Assembly: GCF_000720765.1 (NCBI RefSeq)
Contig: NZ_JODC01000001.1
Span: 372,001 to 436,000 of the forward strand
Length of the DNA: 64,000 bases
Direction of reading: 5' to 3'
From: Streptomyces sp. NRRL S-646
Lineage (GTDB): Bacteria > Actinomycetota > Actinomycetes > Streptomycetales > Streptomycetaceae
Each line of letters begins with the position of its first letter. Position 1 is the first letter of the stretch. Below, in pieces: positions 18,003 through 26,348 of the stretch. The translations under genes were made by a program, and so were the position numbers. A model generated the notes under the pieces. That model saw only the letters and a list, made by a program, of their open reading frames with translations, was not told the origin of the DNA and made no database searches.

Positions 18003-18731
18003 CTAACGCGCCACCGCCGTGAGCAGCACCATCCCCGAGTCCCCGTAGTCCGGCAAAGTCGGGTCTGTGTCGATGTGGCTGACGGACAGGTCGCGGGTCA
18101 TGGGGGTGAACACCCGGGTGACGATGTCCGGGTCCACCGGGCAGCCCGGCCAGCGCGACACCGGGCCGATGCGGTAGGTGGGCATGTTCTCCATGAAGGC
18201 GGCCACCAGGTGCCCGCCGGGGACCACGCAGCGGACGAAGGCGCGGCAGAAGTCCGTGAATTCCGCGTAGTCCTCGGTGGCGCCCTCGGCGACGAAGTGC
18301 ATGGACGCCAGCTCGTACCCGGCGGGCTCCAGCTCCCTGACGTCCGCGTGGACGACGTTGACGTGCGCGAGCGCCCCGGCCAGCGTGGCCGGCAGGTCGG
18401 GGTTGAGGCGTCGGCACAACGCGTGGAAGGGCATCCAGCTGGCGTCCGGACCGCACTGGATCTGGCGTTCCAGGTAGTCGATGTTGCCCGCACCCGCATC
18501 GACGGCCTCGATCCGGCGGCTCGCGGCGGCAGCGAGGATCAGGGGATACAGGTTGGGTCCGGCCCCGAACTCCACCGAGCGCTGGACGGAGCCCGGCGCG
18601 AAGCGGTGGTAGAACGCCGAGTGGTGGGTGATGACCGCCGCGTCGGAGGGGTGCAGGTCGCGGTAGTTCTCCGCGAGGTAGTCCGCGACCGGCCAACGGT
18701 CCCAGTCGACGTCGTCGTTGTGCGTCTTCAT
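18003..18731 (-). CDS. SAM-dependent methyltransferase (NNMT/PNMT/TEMT-like)
   Basis: 242 residues. The SAM-binding motif I is VEFGAGPNLYPLILAA, then IEAVDAGAGN; the N-terminal WPVADYLAENYRDLHPSD resembles the small-molecule N-methyltransferases of the NNMT/PNMT/TEMT group. It starts 7 nt after the stop of the GGDEF-EAL-PLP fusion, so the two are almost certainly co-transcribed. That suggests it may methylate the product of the fused PLP enzyme; this is inference. Confidence 0.8.
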   Translation of the reverse strand: MKTHNDDVDWDRWPVADYLAENYRDLHPSDAAVITHHSAFYHRFAPGSVQRSVEFGAGPNLYPLILAAAASRRIEAVDAGAGNIDYLERQIQCGPDASWMPFHALCRRLNPDLPATLAGALAHVNVVHADVRELEPAGYELASMHFVAEGATEDYAEFTDFCRAFVRCVVPGGHLVAAFMENMPTYRIGPVSRWPGCPVDPDIVTRVFTPMTRDLSVSHIDTDPTLPDYGDSGMVLLTAVAR

Positions 18732-18738
18732 GGCCGTC

Positions 18739-21700
18739 TCAGACCTTCGCCCTCAGCGGGAACCGCGCGGCCAGCCGGGTCAGGGTGCCGTTCAGCCGCT
18801 CGATGTCCTCGTCCGAGTTCAGTGCAGTGATCTGGATCCGGAAGCCCACCCGGTCCCGCGGCACCAGCGGATAGGCGGCCAGCGTCACGTAGATGCCCTC
18901 CTCCCACAGGAACGCGCCCACCGCGTCGAGGTCGTCCGCGTTCGCCAGCGGGATCTCGATGATCGGCAGGCGGTGCGTGTTCAGCGTCCTGACGTCCAGC
19001 CCGTCGAGATGATCCAGCACCCGCGAAGTCCTGCGGTACAACTCGGCGCGCAGGACGTCCCCGCGGCGGTCGTTGACGTCCAGTCCGGCCAGCGCCGTGG
19101 CCAGGGAGGCCGTGGGGGAGGGGCCCGAGTACAGATAGGGCCCCGCGGCCGTCTTCAGCCGGTTCTTCAGCTCGGTGGGCAGGGCGAGGAAGGCGAGCAG
19201 CGACGAGTACGCCTTGGAGAAACCGGCGGCCAGGACGATCCCGTCGTACGACTCGCCGGAGTGCCGCACCACACCGTTGCCGCGAGAGCCGTAGGGACAC
19301 AGCTCCTCCGGGCCGCGTTCCCCGATCACCCCGAACCCGTGTGCGTCGTCCACGTAGAGCGTCGCACCCCCGGCGCGGCAGACCGCGGCCAGCGTGGGCA
19401 GATCGGGGACGTTGCCGGTCATGCTGTTCACGCCGTCCAGGCACACCAGCCGCGGCAGGCCCGCGGGCACCGAGGCCAGCAGGTTCTCCAGTTCGTCGGG
19501 GCGTTCGGCGTGGAAGCGGTGCAGGGTGGCGCCCTGACCTCGGGCCACCACGCAGCCGTCGTACACCGTCTTGTGCGCCGTCGACTCCACGAACACATGG
19601 CCGCCCTCGGCCAGCACCGGGATCGCCGAGGCGTGGATCAGGGTCAGCGTCGGCAGCAACAGCGTGTCCGAAGCGCCCAGCAGGTCCGCAAGCCGTGCCT
19701 CGATCTCCGGGTACAGGCGGGGGCTGCCCAGAAGCCGCGACCAGCTGGGGTGGGTGCCCCAGCGCCGCAGGGCGGGCTCCACCGACTCGATGATCTCCGG
19801 GTCCCAGTCGAAGCCGAGGTAGTTGCAGGACGCGAAGTCGACCAGCCAGTGGCCACGGCTGCGGATGTGCCGGCCCCGCACCTCGTCCAGCACCGCGTCG
19901 CTCATCGGGCTGGTGCGCCGCAAGTGCTCGAGGTCCGCCCACAGCGCCGCCCGCCGCTCCCGGGACGCGGGCCGTGCCGCCGGCACGGCCACCGCCTTGG
20001 GCGCACCGTTGCCGGGCGCGTAGCAGCGTCCCTCGCTCTCTCGCAGCACACGCTCGCTCTGCTCCACCGTCATCGGCTTGGCGAACAGAAAGCCCTGCCC
20101 GAACCGGCACCCCATGCCGGCCAGCAGATCGCGCTGCGCCGCGTCCTCGATCCCCTCGGCGATCACCTGCAGGCCCAGGGTGTCGGCGATCCGCACGATG
20201 CCCTCGACGAGCGCGACCTGCTGTGCGTCGCGGGTGATGTCGTCGATGAACGTCTTGTCGATCTTCAGCGCGTCGATGGGGAAGTCCCGCAGATAACGCA
20301 GCGAGGAGAAGCCCGTTCCGAAATCGTCGACCGCGATGTGCACGCCCATTTCCTTCAGGGAGCGCAGCACCGACTGGATCTGGGTGTCGCGGTGCAGCAG
20401 CACCGTCTCGGTCAGCTCCAGCTGCAGCGAACCGGGGGCGAGGCCCGGCGTGCGCAGCGCCTGGCCGACCTGGTCCAGGAAGCCCACGTCGCGGAACTGG
20501 CGGGCGGACACGTTCACGCTGACGTACGGCGGGCCGAAGGGGACGGGCAGCTGCTGCAGTCCCACGATGTCGCTGACCGCGTTCTCCAGGACCCACGCCC
20601 CCAGCATCGCGATGTGCCCGGTCTCCTCGGCCAGTGTGATGAACTGCTCCGTTGTGACGGGCCGGTGCGGTGCCTTCGGCCAGCGCACCAGCGCCTCGAA
20701 GCCGACGACCTCGCCCTCGGTGATGTCCACGACCGGCTGGTAGCGCAGGGCGAACTCGTGGCCGACGACCGCCTGGGCGAGCCGGCTCTGCAGGTCGTGC
20801 CGCTCGACCATGCGGGTGTGCAGCAGCGGCTGGAAGCGCCGCCACTGCCGCTTGCCGGCCGACTTCGCCGCGTACAGCGCGAGGTCTGCGTGGCTGAGCA
20901 GCTCCTCCGCGTCCGTGCTGTCGCGGGCCGTGGCCACCCCCACGCTGGCGGAGACCGTCACCGACTCGTCCGCGAGGGCGAACGGCCTGGTCAGCGTCTG
21001 GATCACCTGCGCCGCCAGCAGTTCCGCGTCGAGCGGTTCGCGGGCGTCCTCCATCAGGACGGCGAACTCGTCGCCGCCCAGCCGGGCCGCGGTGTCGGTG
21101 CGCCGCAGCGTCTTGGAGAGGCGGTCGCCGACGGCGATCAGCAGGTGGTCGCCCGCCGAGTGCCCGAGCGTGTCGTTGACCAGCTTGAAGTCGTCAAGGT
21201 CGATGAAGAGCAGACAGGTCATGGACGACTCGCGGCGGCCGCGCAGCAGGGCGCGTTCGATCCGCTCGAGCAGCAGGGTGCGGTTGGGCAGGCCGGTCAG
21301 CGAGTCGTGGAAGGCCCGCTGGGTCAGCTCGTGCGCCAGCCGGCGCTGCTCGGTCACATCGCGCAGGGTGACGACGAGCCCGGCCACGGTCCGCTCGTCC
21401 CGGAAGTCGCTGCACCGCACCTCCACCTCGACGCGGCCCGCCAGGTGGCGCACCCACCAGTGGTCGTGGGTGGCCCGCGGCCCGGTCTCCCGCACGGCTG
21501 TCAGCTCCCGCGCGGCACGGTGCCGGTCCCGTGGGTCGACCAGGTCGGGCAGCGATTCCCCGACCACGTCGTTGGTGCCGAAGACGGTCGACGCCGAGGG
21601 GCTGGCGTACCGGATGGTGTTGTCGTCCTCGACGATGAGGATGACGTCCGAGGTGTTGCGCACCAGCGTGCGGAAGTACGCCTCGCTCTCCCTGCGGACG

Positions 21701-23061
21701 ATCTCCTGGCGCAGGGCGATGCGCTCCATGGCCAGCCCCGCGTGCGAGGCCAGGATCTCCAACGAGCCCCGCGTCTCGGCGAGCGCCTCGGCCGGCCCCG
21801 CGACCAGCAGGACGCCCGGGACGTCTCCGTACGGGCGGTCGGGCGGGATCATGAGGCAGACCAGGACGGGCGCTGCGTCGTCCAGCGCGGTGCCGGTGTC
21901 CGCACTCAGTTCGCGGGCGTGCACGATCTGCGCGTGATACGGGACCAGATCCGGCGCGCGTTCGGCGGGCAGCAGCAGGGTCCGGTGGCCGACCATCGTG
22001 CCCAGGAGCCGGTCGACGGCGGCCTCGCAGGACCGTGCGACCTCCTGCTGCCGGACCGCCGAGACCAGCGAGGCGGCCGCCCTGCGCAGGGCCAGTTCCC
22101 GCGTCACCGCCTTGCGGTGGGCCACCACCATCCCCGACAGCCGCATTATCACCAGCAGGAAGAGCACACCGGAGAACGCGGCGATCACGGCCGCGTCGTG
22201 GGCAGAGCGGGTCAGCCCCTCGTAGAGCAGGATTCCCGGCGCGATGAGCGTGACCAGGGCGAGCATCAGCAGCCGCCGCGCCGGCGGCAGCAGGGAGCCC
22301 TGCTGGGGCAGGGCGGCGGTCAGCTGCACCATGTCCGGGTGGAGTGCGGCCTGGCCCCAGGCGGTGTAGAAGACGATCCAGCCGGCATCCAGCCCCGTGC
22401 CCGTCTGCCAGGTGTCGTTGAGCTGCAGCATCCCGTAGGCGATGTCGAAGCCGAGCAATGTCACCGTCCCGACGACCAGGTACTGCACCGACCGGTTGTG
22501 CCGGTCGACCGGATTCGGTGCCAGCAGCCGGGCCAGCAGGGCCAGGACCAGGACGTCGCCGAGCGGGTAGGCGATGCTGATGGCCCGCTGCTGCCAGGTC
22601 AGCCCCTGCACCGTGGTGAGCGGCTGCGCCAGGTACACCCACACGGGCAGCGCCAGACCCGCGGTGATGATCAGCGCGTCGAGCAGGCTCGGCAGGTCGT
22701 GGCCCGCCCAGCGGTATCGGACCAGGCCGGACAGCCCGACGGCGAAAAGCGGATATGTGCTCAGGTAGGCGGCGTCCGAGGGGGAGGGGAACGGGTTGGA
22801 GGCGTGGAAGTACTCCTCCACGACGTTGTAGTAGGTGTCGCCCGCGATGAAGGTGAGCAGTGCGGCGGCGAGTACCCACCACGGCCAGCGGTGGGCGGGC
22901 CGGTTGACGTGGCTGCCGATGAGCACGGCGGCGGTGCCGGAGAGGCCGATGAGGGCCCACACGGGGGCGCGCGCGGCGGGCACCGACAGGTACACGGCCG
23001 TGGCGGCGGCCACTAGCGCTATATGTGCGGCCATCAGCCGCTTTGCCGGCAGCAAGGGCAA
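18739..23061 (-). CDS. Membrane GAF-PAS-GGDEF-EAL protein fused to an alpha-oxoamine-synthase-like PLP enzyme
   Basis: One uninterrupted 1440-codon frame. Residues 10-320 hold about ten membrane segments, 330-455 a GAF-like region and 462-573 a PAS domain. GGDEF (662-666) is intact with an RRTD inhibitory site (653-656). The EAL domain keeps EALVRW (789-794), NVSARQF, ELTET, VDDFGTGFSS (911-920), KIDKTFI and QGFLFAKP, so cyclase and phosphodiesterase both look active. After a 40-residue linker, residues 1035-1440 form a complete class-II PLP enzyme of the AONS/KBL/SPT/CqsA type: FASCNYLGFDWDP, DDAHGFG (1238-1244) and GFSKAYSS with the Schiff-base Lys1283. This would condense an acyl thioester with an amino acid. 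TTG start at 23061; ATG 23034 is an alternative. Operon with the methyltransferase. Confidence 0.9.
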   Translation of the reverse strand: MPLLPAKRLMAAHIALVAAATAVYLSVPAARAPVWALIGLSGTAAVLIGSHVNRPAHRWPWWVLAAALLTFIAGDTYYNVVEEYFHASNPFPSPSDAAYLSTYPLFAVGLSGLVRYRWAGHDLPSLLDALIITAGLALPVWVYLAQPLTTVQGLTWQQRAISIAYPLGDVLVLALLARLLAPNPVDRHNRSVQYLVVGTVTLLGFDIAYGMLQLNDTWQTGTGLDAGWIVFYTAWGQAALHPDMVQLTAALPQQGSLLPPARRLLMLALVTLIAPGILLYEGLTRSAHDAAVIAAFSGVLFLLVIMRLSGMVVAHRKAVTRELALRRAAASLVSAVRQQEVARSCEAAVDRLLGTMVGHRTLLLPAERAPDLVPYHAQIVHARELSADTGTALDDAAPVLVCLMIPPDRPYGDVPGVLLVAGPAEALAETRGSLEILASHAGLAMERIALRQEIVRRESEAYFRTLVRNTSDVILIVEDDNTIRYASPSASTVFGTNDVVGESLPDLVDPRDRHRAARELTAVRETGPRATHDHWWVRHLAGRVEVEVRCSDFRDERTVAGLVVTLRDVTEQRRLAHELTQRAFHDSLTGLPNRTLLLERIERALLRGRRESSMTCLLFIDLDDFKLVNDTLGHSAGDHLLIAVGDRLSKTLRRTDTAARLGGDEFAVLMEDAREPLDAELLAAQVIQTLTRPFALADESVTVSASVGVATARDSTDAEELLSHADLALYAAKSAGKRQWRRFQPLLHTRMVERHDLQSRLAQAVVGHEFALRYQPVVDITEGEVVGFEALVRWPKAPHRPVTTEQFITLAEETGHIAMLGAWVLENAVSDIVGLQQLPVPFGPPYVSVNVSARQFRDVGFLDQVGQALRTPGLAPGSLQLELTETVLLHRDTQIQSVLRSLKEMGVHIAVDDFGTGFSSLRYLRDFPIDALKIDKTFIDDITRDAQQVALVEGIVRIADTLGLQVIAEGIEDAAQRDLLAGMGCRFGQGFLFAKPMTVEQSERVLRESEGRCYAPGNGAPKAVAVPAARPASRERRAALWADLEHLRRTSPMSDAVLDEVRGRHIRSRGHWLVDFASCNYLGFDWDPEIIESVEPALRRWGTHPSWSRLLGSPRLYPEIEARLADLLGASDTLLLPTLTLIHASAIPVLAEGGHVFVESTAHKTVYDGCVVARGQGATLHRFHAERPDELENLLASVPAGLPRLVCLDGVNSMTGNVPDLPTLAAVCRAGGATLYVDDAHGFGVIGERGPEELCPYGSRGNGVVRHSGESYDGIVLAAGFSKAYSSLLAFLALPTELKNRLKTAAGPYLYSGPSPTASLATALAGLDVNDRRGDVLRAELYRRTSRVLDHLDGLDVRTLNTHRLPIIEIPLANADDLDAVGAFLWEEGIYVTLAAYPLVPRDRVGFRIQITALNSDEDIERLNGTLTRLAARFPLRAKV

Positions 23062-23064
23062 GCG

Positions 23065-23080
23065 CCTCCCCCGTTGGAGG
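23065..23080 (-). promoter_or_regulatory. Hairpin masking the ribosome site of the GGDEF-EAL-PLP gene
   Basis: In the transcript CCUCC pairs with GGAGG across a 6-nt loop, and that GGAGG is the only good Shine-Dalgarno sequence before the TTG start. Translation could therefore be tuned by RNA structure. The stem is only 5 bp. Confidence 0.35.
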
Positions 23081-23400
23081 GGACCGGGCCATCCACCTGT
23101 TCTGGTCGTGCTGGCTTTCTAGATCGTAGGCACTGCGGCCGGACGGCTGCATCTCGGGAGCGGAGGTCCATGCCCATGCCCGGCGCGACGGGTTGACCGG
23201 CAGGGTTCGCAACGGCGGAGCGGACACCCCGAACTTGATCGGCCACGACGCCAGTTGCTGCGGCGACGCCAAGGGACACGGTCCCGTCCTGGGTCCGCCC
23301 AGACCGACTGCGGCGCGCCCGCGATCCAGGACGTCCTGCAGATCCGCGGGCTGCTGGACCCTGGCCTGACCACGGCCATGACCCGGGCGATCCTGCCCTG

Positions 23401-23425
23401 CCCGGCCCGGCCCGGCCCGGCCCGG
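23401..23425. repeat. (CCCGG)5 pentanucleotide tandem repeat
   Basis: Five exact head-to-tail copies in the noncoding region upstream of the GNAT gene at 23538. Likely slippage-prone. Confidence 0.7.
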
Positions 23426-23537
23426 ACGGGATCCTGCTGCGCGCGGAGTGCCCGACCCCCGGACCGCCGCGCTCCTGCAAGGCCTCGCGGACCGTAAAAC
23501 TGTTGCCGCAGCCGCCTCCGGATGCTGGAGTGAGCAC

Positions 23538-24314
23538 ATGGATCATGCCGGGGTGCTCGCCCTCTTCGACCGTGACATGCGCGAAGGCGCCCAGCCCGAC
23601 GGGCCCGATACACGCGTGGAGCGGGTCGGCAGCGTGGTCCGCCAGGTCTCCTCGGCCCGCGGCTGGAACGGCGTGGTCTGGTCCGACCTGGACGAGACGG
23701 GTGCCGACGCGGCGATCGCCGAGCAGATCGCGTACTTCTCCGGGCTGGGCCGCGAGTTCGAGTGGAAGCTGTACGGGCACGACCGGCCGGTGGATCTGGG
23801 ACAGCGGCTCAGGGCGGCCGGATTCGAGCCCGAGCCCGAGGAGACGCTGATGATCGCCGAGGTGGCCGGCCTCGACCTCGACGCCGAGCCGCCCGAGGGC
23901 ATCCGTCTGCTGCCGGTGACCGACGCGGCGGGCATCAACCTGGTGGCGGACGTGCACGAGAAGGCCTTCGGCACCGACGGCTCCCGCCTGCGCCACCAGT
24001 TGCTGGCCCAGCTCACCGAGGAACCGGACACAGTCCTCGCCACCGTCGCCCTCTCCGGTGACGAGCCGGTGAGTTCGGCCCGTTTGGAACTCGTGCCCGG
24101 CACCCGGTTCGCCGGCCTGTGGGGCGGCGGCACCGTCGAGGCCTGGCGTGGCCGGGGCATCTACCGCGCCCTGGTCGCCCACCGGGCCCGCGTCGCCGCG
24201 GAGCGCGGCTACCGCTACCTCCAGGTCGACGCCTCCAGCCAGAGCCGCCCCATTCTCGAACGGCTGGGCTTCGAGGCCCTGACCACGACGACGCCCTACA
24301 CCTACGTGCCGTAG
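23538..24314 (+). CDS. GNAT-family N-acetyltransferase
   Basis: 258 residues; GGAG lies 7 nt before the ATG. The acetyl-CoA binding region is FAGLWGGGTVEAWRGRGIYRA (about 192-212), followed by YRYLQVDASSQSRPILERLGF, the standard last strand and helix. The N-terminal half is a degenerate GNAT-like region. Substrate unknown. Probably its own transcription unit, divergent from the fusion gene; the epimerase starts 57 nt downstream. Confidence 0.83.
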   Translation: MDHAGVLALFDRDMREGAQPDGPDTRVERVGSVVRQVSSARGWNGVVWSDLDETGADAAIAEQIAYFSGLGREFEWKLYGHDRPVDLGQRLRAAGFEPEPEETLMIAEVAGLDLDAEPPEGIRLLPVTDAAGINLVADVHEKAFGTDGSRLRHQLLAQLTEEPDTVLATVALSGDEPVSSARLELVPGTRFAGLWGGGTVEAWRGRGIYRALVAHRARVAAERGYRYLQVDASSQSRPILERLGFEALTTTTPYTYVP

Positions 24315-24371
24315 CAGGGGTCGCATCCACCGCGATGTCACATCCGCGGCCGCCCGATCCGTCGCACGGTC

Positions 24372-25292
24372 ATGACGACGAACCAGAAGAAGCAGAACAT
24401 CCTCCTCGCCGGAGCCAGCGGCATCCTCGGCGGTCACGTCACCCGCGCCCTGACCGAGGCCGGCCACAAGGTCACCGGCCTCGGCCGGGGGCCGGCGAAC
24501 GGCGTCCGGGCCGACCTCATGGATCGCGACGCGCTGCTGCGCGCCGTGGACGGACAGCACTTCGACACCGTCATCCACGCCGCGACAGCCCTGCGCAAGG
24601 CGCCCATGCGCCACCGCGACATGCATGCCACCGACGCGCTGCGCATCGCCGGCACCGCCCACCTCGTGGAGGCGGCGCAGGCCACCGGCGCCGACCGCTT
24701 CGTGAGCGAGTCGATGGTCTTCGGCTACGGCTACGGGGACTTCGGCGAGCACGTGATCACCGAGGACGACCCGTTCGGCCCGCGTGGCACCACGGCGGAA
24801 CTGGAACGGCACGTCGAGGGTATGCGCATCAAGGAGCAACTCACCTTCGAGGCAGCCGGGTTGGCGGGCATCTCGCTGCGCTTCGGCCTGTTCTACGGCC
24901 CCGGCGGCACCGACGCCATCCTGCCCATGCTGCGCAAGCGGCAGCTGCCCGCCCCCGACGACCACGGCCGGGTCCTGCCGTGGATCGAACTCACCGACGC
25001 GGCACGCGCGGTGGTCGCCGCTGTCGAACGCGGCCGAGCCGGCCAGGCGTACAACATCGCGGACCGCACCCCGCTCGGTTTCCGGGCCCATGTCCTGTGC
25101 GTGGCCGAGCAGTTCGGACTGCCCAGGCCGATGACGGTGCCGCGGTGGTTCACGAAGCCGATGTCGTACGCGCACACGATGTTCCTGACCAGCATGCGCG
25201 TGTCGTCGGCGAAGGCGGAGCAGGAACTCGGCTGGACGCCCCGCTACCCGTCCAGCCGCGAAGGACTCGCCGCGCTGGCGGCCCGCCGGTGA
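24372..25292 (+). CDS. NAD(P)-dependent epimerase/dehydratase-family protein (extended SDR)
   Basis: 306 residues. The nucleotide motif is LLAGASGILGGHVTRAL near the N-terminus. The structural DTVIHAAT and the FVSESMVFGYG strand fit extended SDRs. At the catalytic YxxxK site I read GMRIK, so the tyrosine appears replaced by methionine, as in some atypical NmrA-like or sugar-nucleotide-like members. The substrate cannot be inferred. A strong terminator follows. Confidence 0.8.
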   Translation: MTTNQKKQNILLAGASGILGGHVTRALTEAGHKVTGLGRGPANGVRADLMDRDALLRAVDGQHFDTVIHAATALRKAPMRHRDMHATDALRIAGTAHLVEAAQATGADRFVSESMVFGYGYGDFGEHVITEDDPFGPRGTTAELERHVEGMRIKEQLTFEAAGLAGISLRFGLFYGPGGTDAILPMLRKRQLPAPDDHGRVLPWIELTDAARAVVAAVERGRAGQAYNIADRTPLGFRAHVLCVAEQFGLPRPMTVPRWFTKPMSYAHTMFLTSMRVSSAKAEQELGWTPRYPSSREGLAALAARR

Positions 25293-25300
25293 ATTCCAAC

Positions 25301-25340
25301 CGGGGCCGTTCGGACCCTTGTGCAGGGCCGAACGGCCCCG
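25301..25340 (+). terminator. Strong hairpin terminator after the epimerase gene
   Basis: Perfect 13-bp arms CGGGGCCGTTCGG and CCGAACGGCCCCG around a 14-nt loop, 9 nt past the stop codon. Confidence 0.8.
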
Positions 25341-25601
25341 TCTCACGGGCCACTCCGGCTGGAAACCTCGTGAGAGGAATCAGCCGCCCCGGGGACAGCC
25401 TCCCGACGTGCCCGACTCTCCCGCTGAGGGTGCTCGGTCGAGGCGGCAGGCCCGCCGATTGCCGAGGGGAGCCGCGTCGACGGGCCTGACTCCGGGCCCT
25501 CCCGCTGCCCGACACGACGCTAATTGGCCGGGAGAGGATGCGGAACGCGCAATTCGGCTGCCTTCCGCGCGCCGCCGAGCAGCACCGACCGCAGCCGGGC
25601 C

Positions 25602-25743
25602 CCCTGTCGTTTGGATCAGGTCGGCTGTAGGAATCGGTGCGTTGCCGCCGCCCTGAGCGGGTCATGGGGGTCTCCCACGCCCTTAAGGCAGTGGGGGAGT
25701 GCGTGCCAGACCCCGCGACGCCGCGCTGATCCAAACGAGAGGG
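25602..25743. repeat. 142-bp element bounded by 18-bp inverted repeats (MITE-like)
   Basis: Ends pair over 18 bp with one mismatch; the core is CGTTTGGATCAG (25608-25619) against CTGATCCAAACG (25726-25737). Inside is an imperfect hairpin with CTCCCAC and GTGGGGGAG flanking CTTAAG (about 25672-25699). It lies in the 513-bp gap between the epimerase and the GlsB-like gene and has no coding potential. The remaining gap holds only the terminator above. Confidence 0.5.
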
Positions 25744-25805
25744 CCTAGGCGCGCAGCGCCCCCGCCCGGGCTCGAAACGGTCGGTGCGTCACCGTGGTTG
25801 TCGGG

Positions 25806-26075
25806 TCAGCGGCGTGCCCTCGACCGGTCCAGGGCGGCGACGCCGAGCGCGGCGAGGCCGATCTGGATGAGCCACTCGATCCAGTCGATGCCCTTGGTGT
25901 CGGCCACGTCGAAGGCATTGGCGATCGCCGATCCGATCAACGCGGCCACGATGCCGACGAGGATCGTCAGCACGATGCCGATGTGCTGTCGCCCCGGGAC
26001 GACCAGCCGGCCGAGCACACCGATGACGATGCCGATCACGATGGCACTGATGATGCCTGAGATCTCCATCTCCAC
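25806..26075 (-). CDS. GlsB/YeaQ/YmgE-family stress membrane protein
   Basis: 89 residues with three hydrophobic segments. [19 protein letters not shown] is the family hallmark (transglycosylase-associated protein fold), followed by two glycine-rich helices. Members are small inner-membrane proteins induced by acid or general stress. It is divergent from a secreted protein with PHO-box-like repeats between them. Confidence 0.85.
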   Translation of the reverse strand: MEMEISGIISAIVIGIVIGVLGRLVVPGRQHIGIVLTILVGIVAALIGSAIANAFDVADTKGIDWIEWLIQIGLAALGVAALDRSRARR

Positions 26076-26138
26076 CCCTCTTTGTCAAGGCCCCCGCACT
26101 ATCCGGATGCCCCCTGCCGCGAGGGACAGTCCGTTCCG

Positions 26139-26171
26139 CTTCAACCACGGGTCAACGCCGGGTCAATCTCC
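26139..26171 (+). promoter_or_regulatory. PHO-box-like array of three 11-bp direct repeats
   Basis: CTTCAACCACG, GGTCAACGCCG and GGTCAATCTCC follow each other at an exact 11-bp period, with TCA at 26141, 26152 and 26163. This fits the Streptomyces PhoP direct-repeat unit G(G/T)TCAYYYR(G/C)G in its conserved half. A weaker fourth unit may precede it. It lies between glsB and the secreted-protein gene. Confidence 0.5.
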
Positions 26172-26258
26172 GTCCGATGGGCCCGGCGACTTCTGTTCAG
26201 CTCCACTTCTGCCATGTACGGTTCAACCGATCGGCCGCCCGCCAGTCGTGCGGCCCAA

Positions 26259-26296
26259 TGTCTACGCGCGCAGATTCCCTGTGTCTACGCGCGTAG
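26259..26296. promoter_or_regulatory. Tandem palindromic operator candidates upstream of the secreted-protein gene
   Basis: TGTCTACGCGCGCAG (26259-26273) and TGTCTACGCGCGTAG (26282-26296) repeat 23 bp apart, about two helical turns; the second contains the perfect palindrome CTACGCGCGTAG. The 14-mer GTCTACGCGCGTAG also occurs, inverted, at 51641-51654 in the adenosine deaminase start region. Confidence 0.45.
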
Positions 26297-26348
26297 GTCC
26301 GGCCCCGCACCGCCCGCTCTTCCCCAACCCCACACGGAGGTACGCCGG

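Larger units (their letters stand above)
23062..23537. other. 476-bp divergent intergenic region, mostly unexplained
   Basis: No convincing gene. On the minus strand a possible -10 (TACGAT, complement of 23123-23128) could serve the fusion gene, and a small hairpin masks its ribosome site. A (CCCGG)5 tandem run occupies 23401-23425. Short frames across 23250-23500 look like residual coding composition but match nothing I know. Confidence 0.5.

Noticed and set aside
18718..23016. A 1432-codon open frame antisense to the GGDEF-EAL-PLP gene
   Set aside because: It is the reverse-frame shadow of a GC-rich gene: the composition is Arg/Gly/Val/Gln-rich with no domains, while the other strand has complete motifs.
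18739..23061. The fusion as a sequencing artefact joining two genes
   Set aside because: A missing stop would need the two coding regions to be in the same frame with a plausible linker. The linker has normal coding bias and no start-like site with a ribosome sequence before the PLP domain. The possibility stays open and is listed as the refuting test.
23062..23537. Possible c-di-GMP riboswitch before the GGDEF-EAL gene
   Set aside because: I could not find the conserved GEMM-I or GEMM-II core motifs; only a short ribosome-site hairpin is visible.
24372..25292. True UDP-sugar epimerase
   Set aside because: The catalytic Tyr of YxxxK reads Met, so a specific sugar-epimerase call is not supported.
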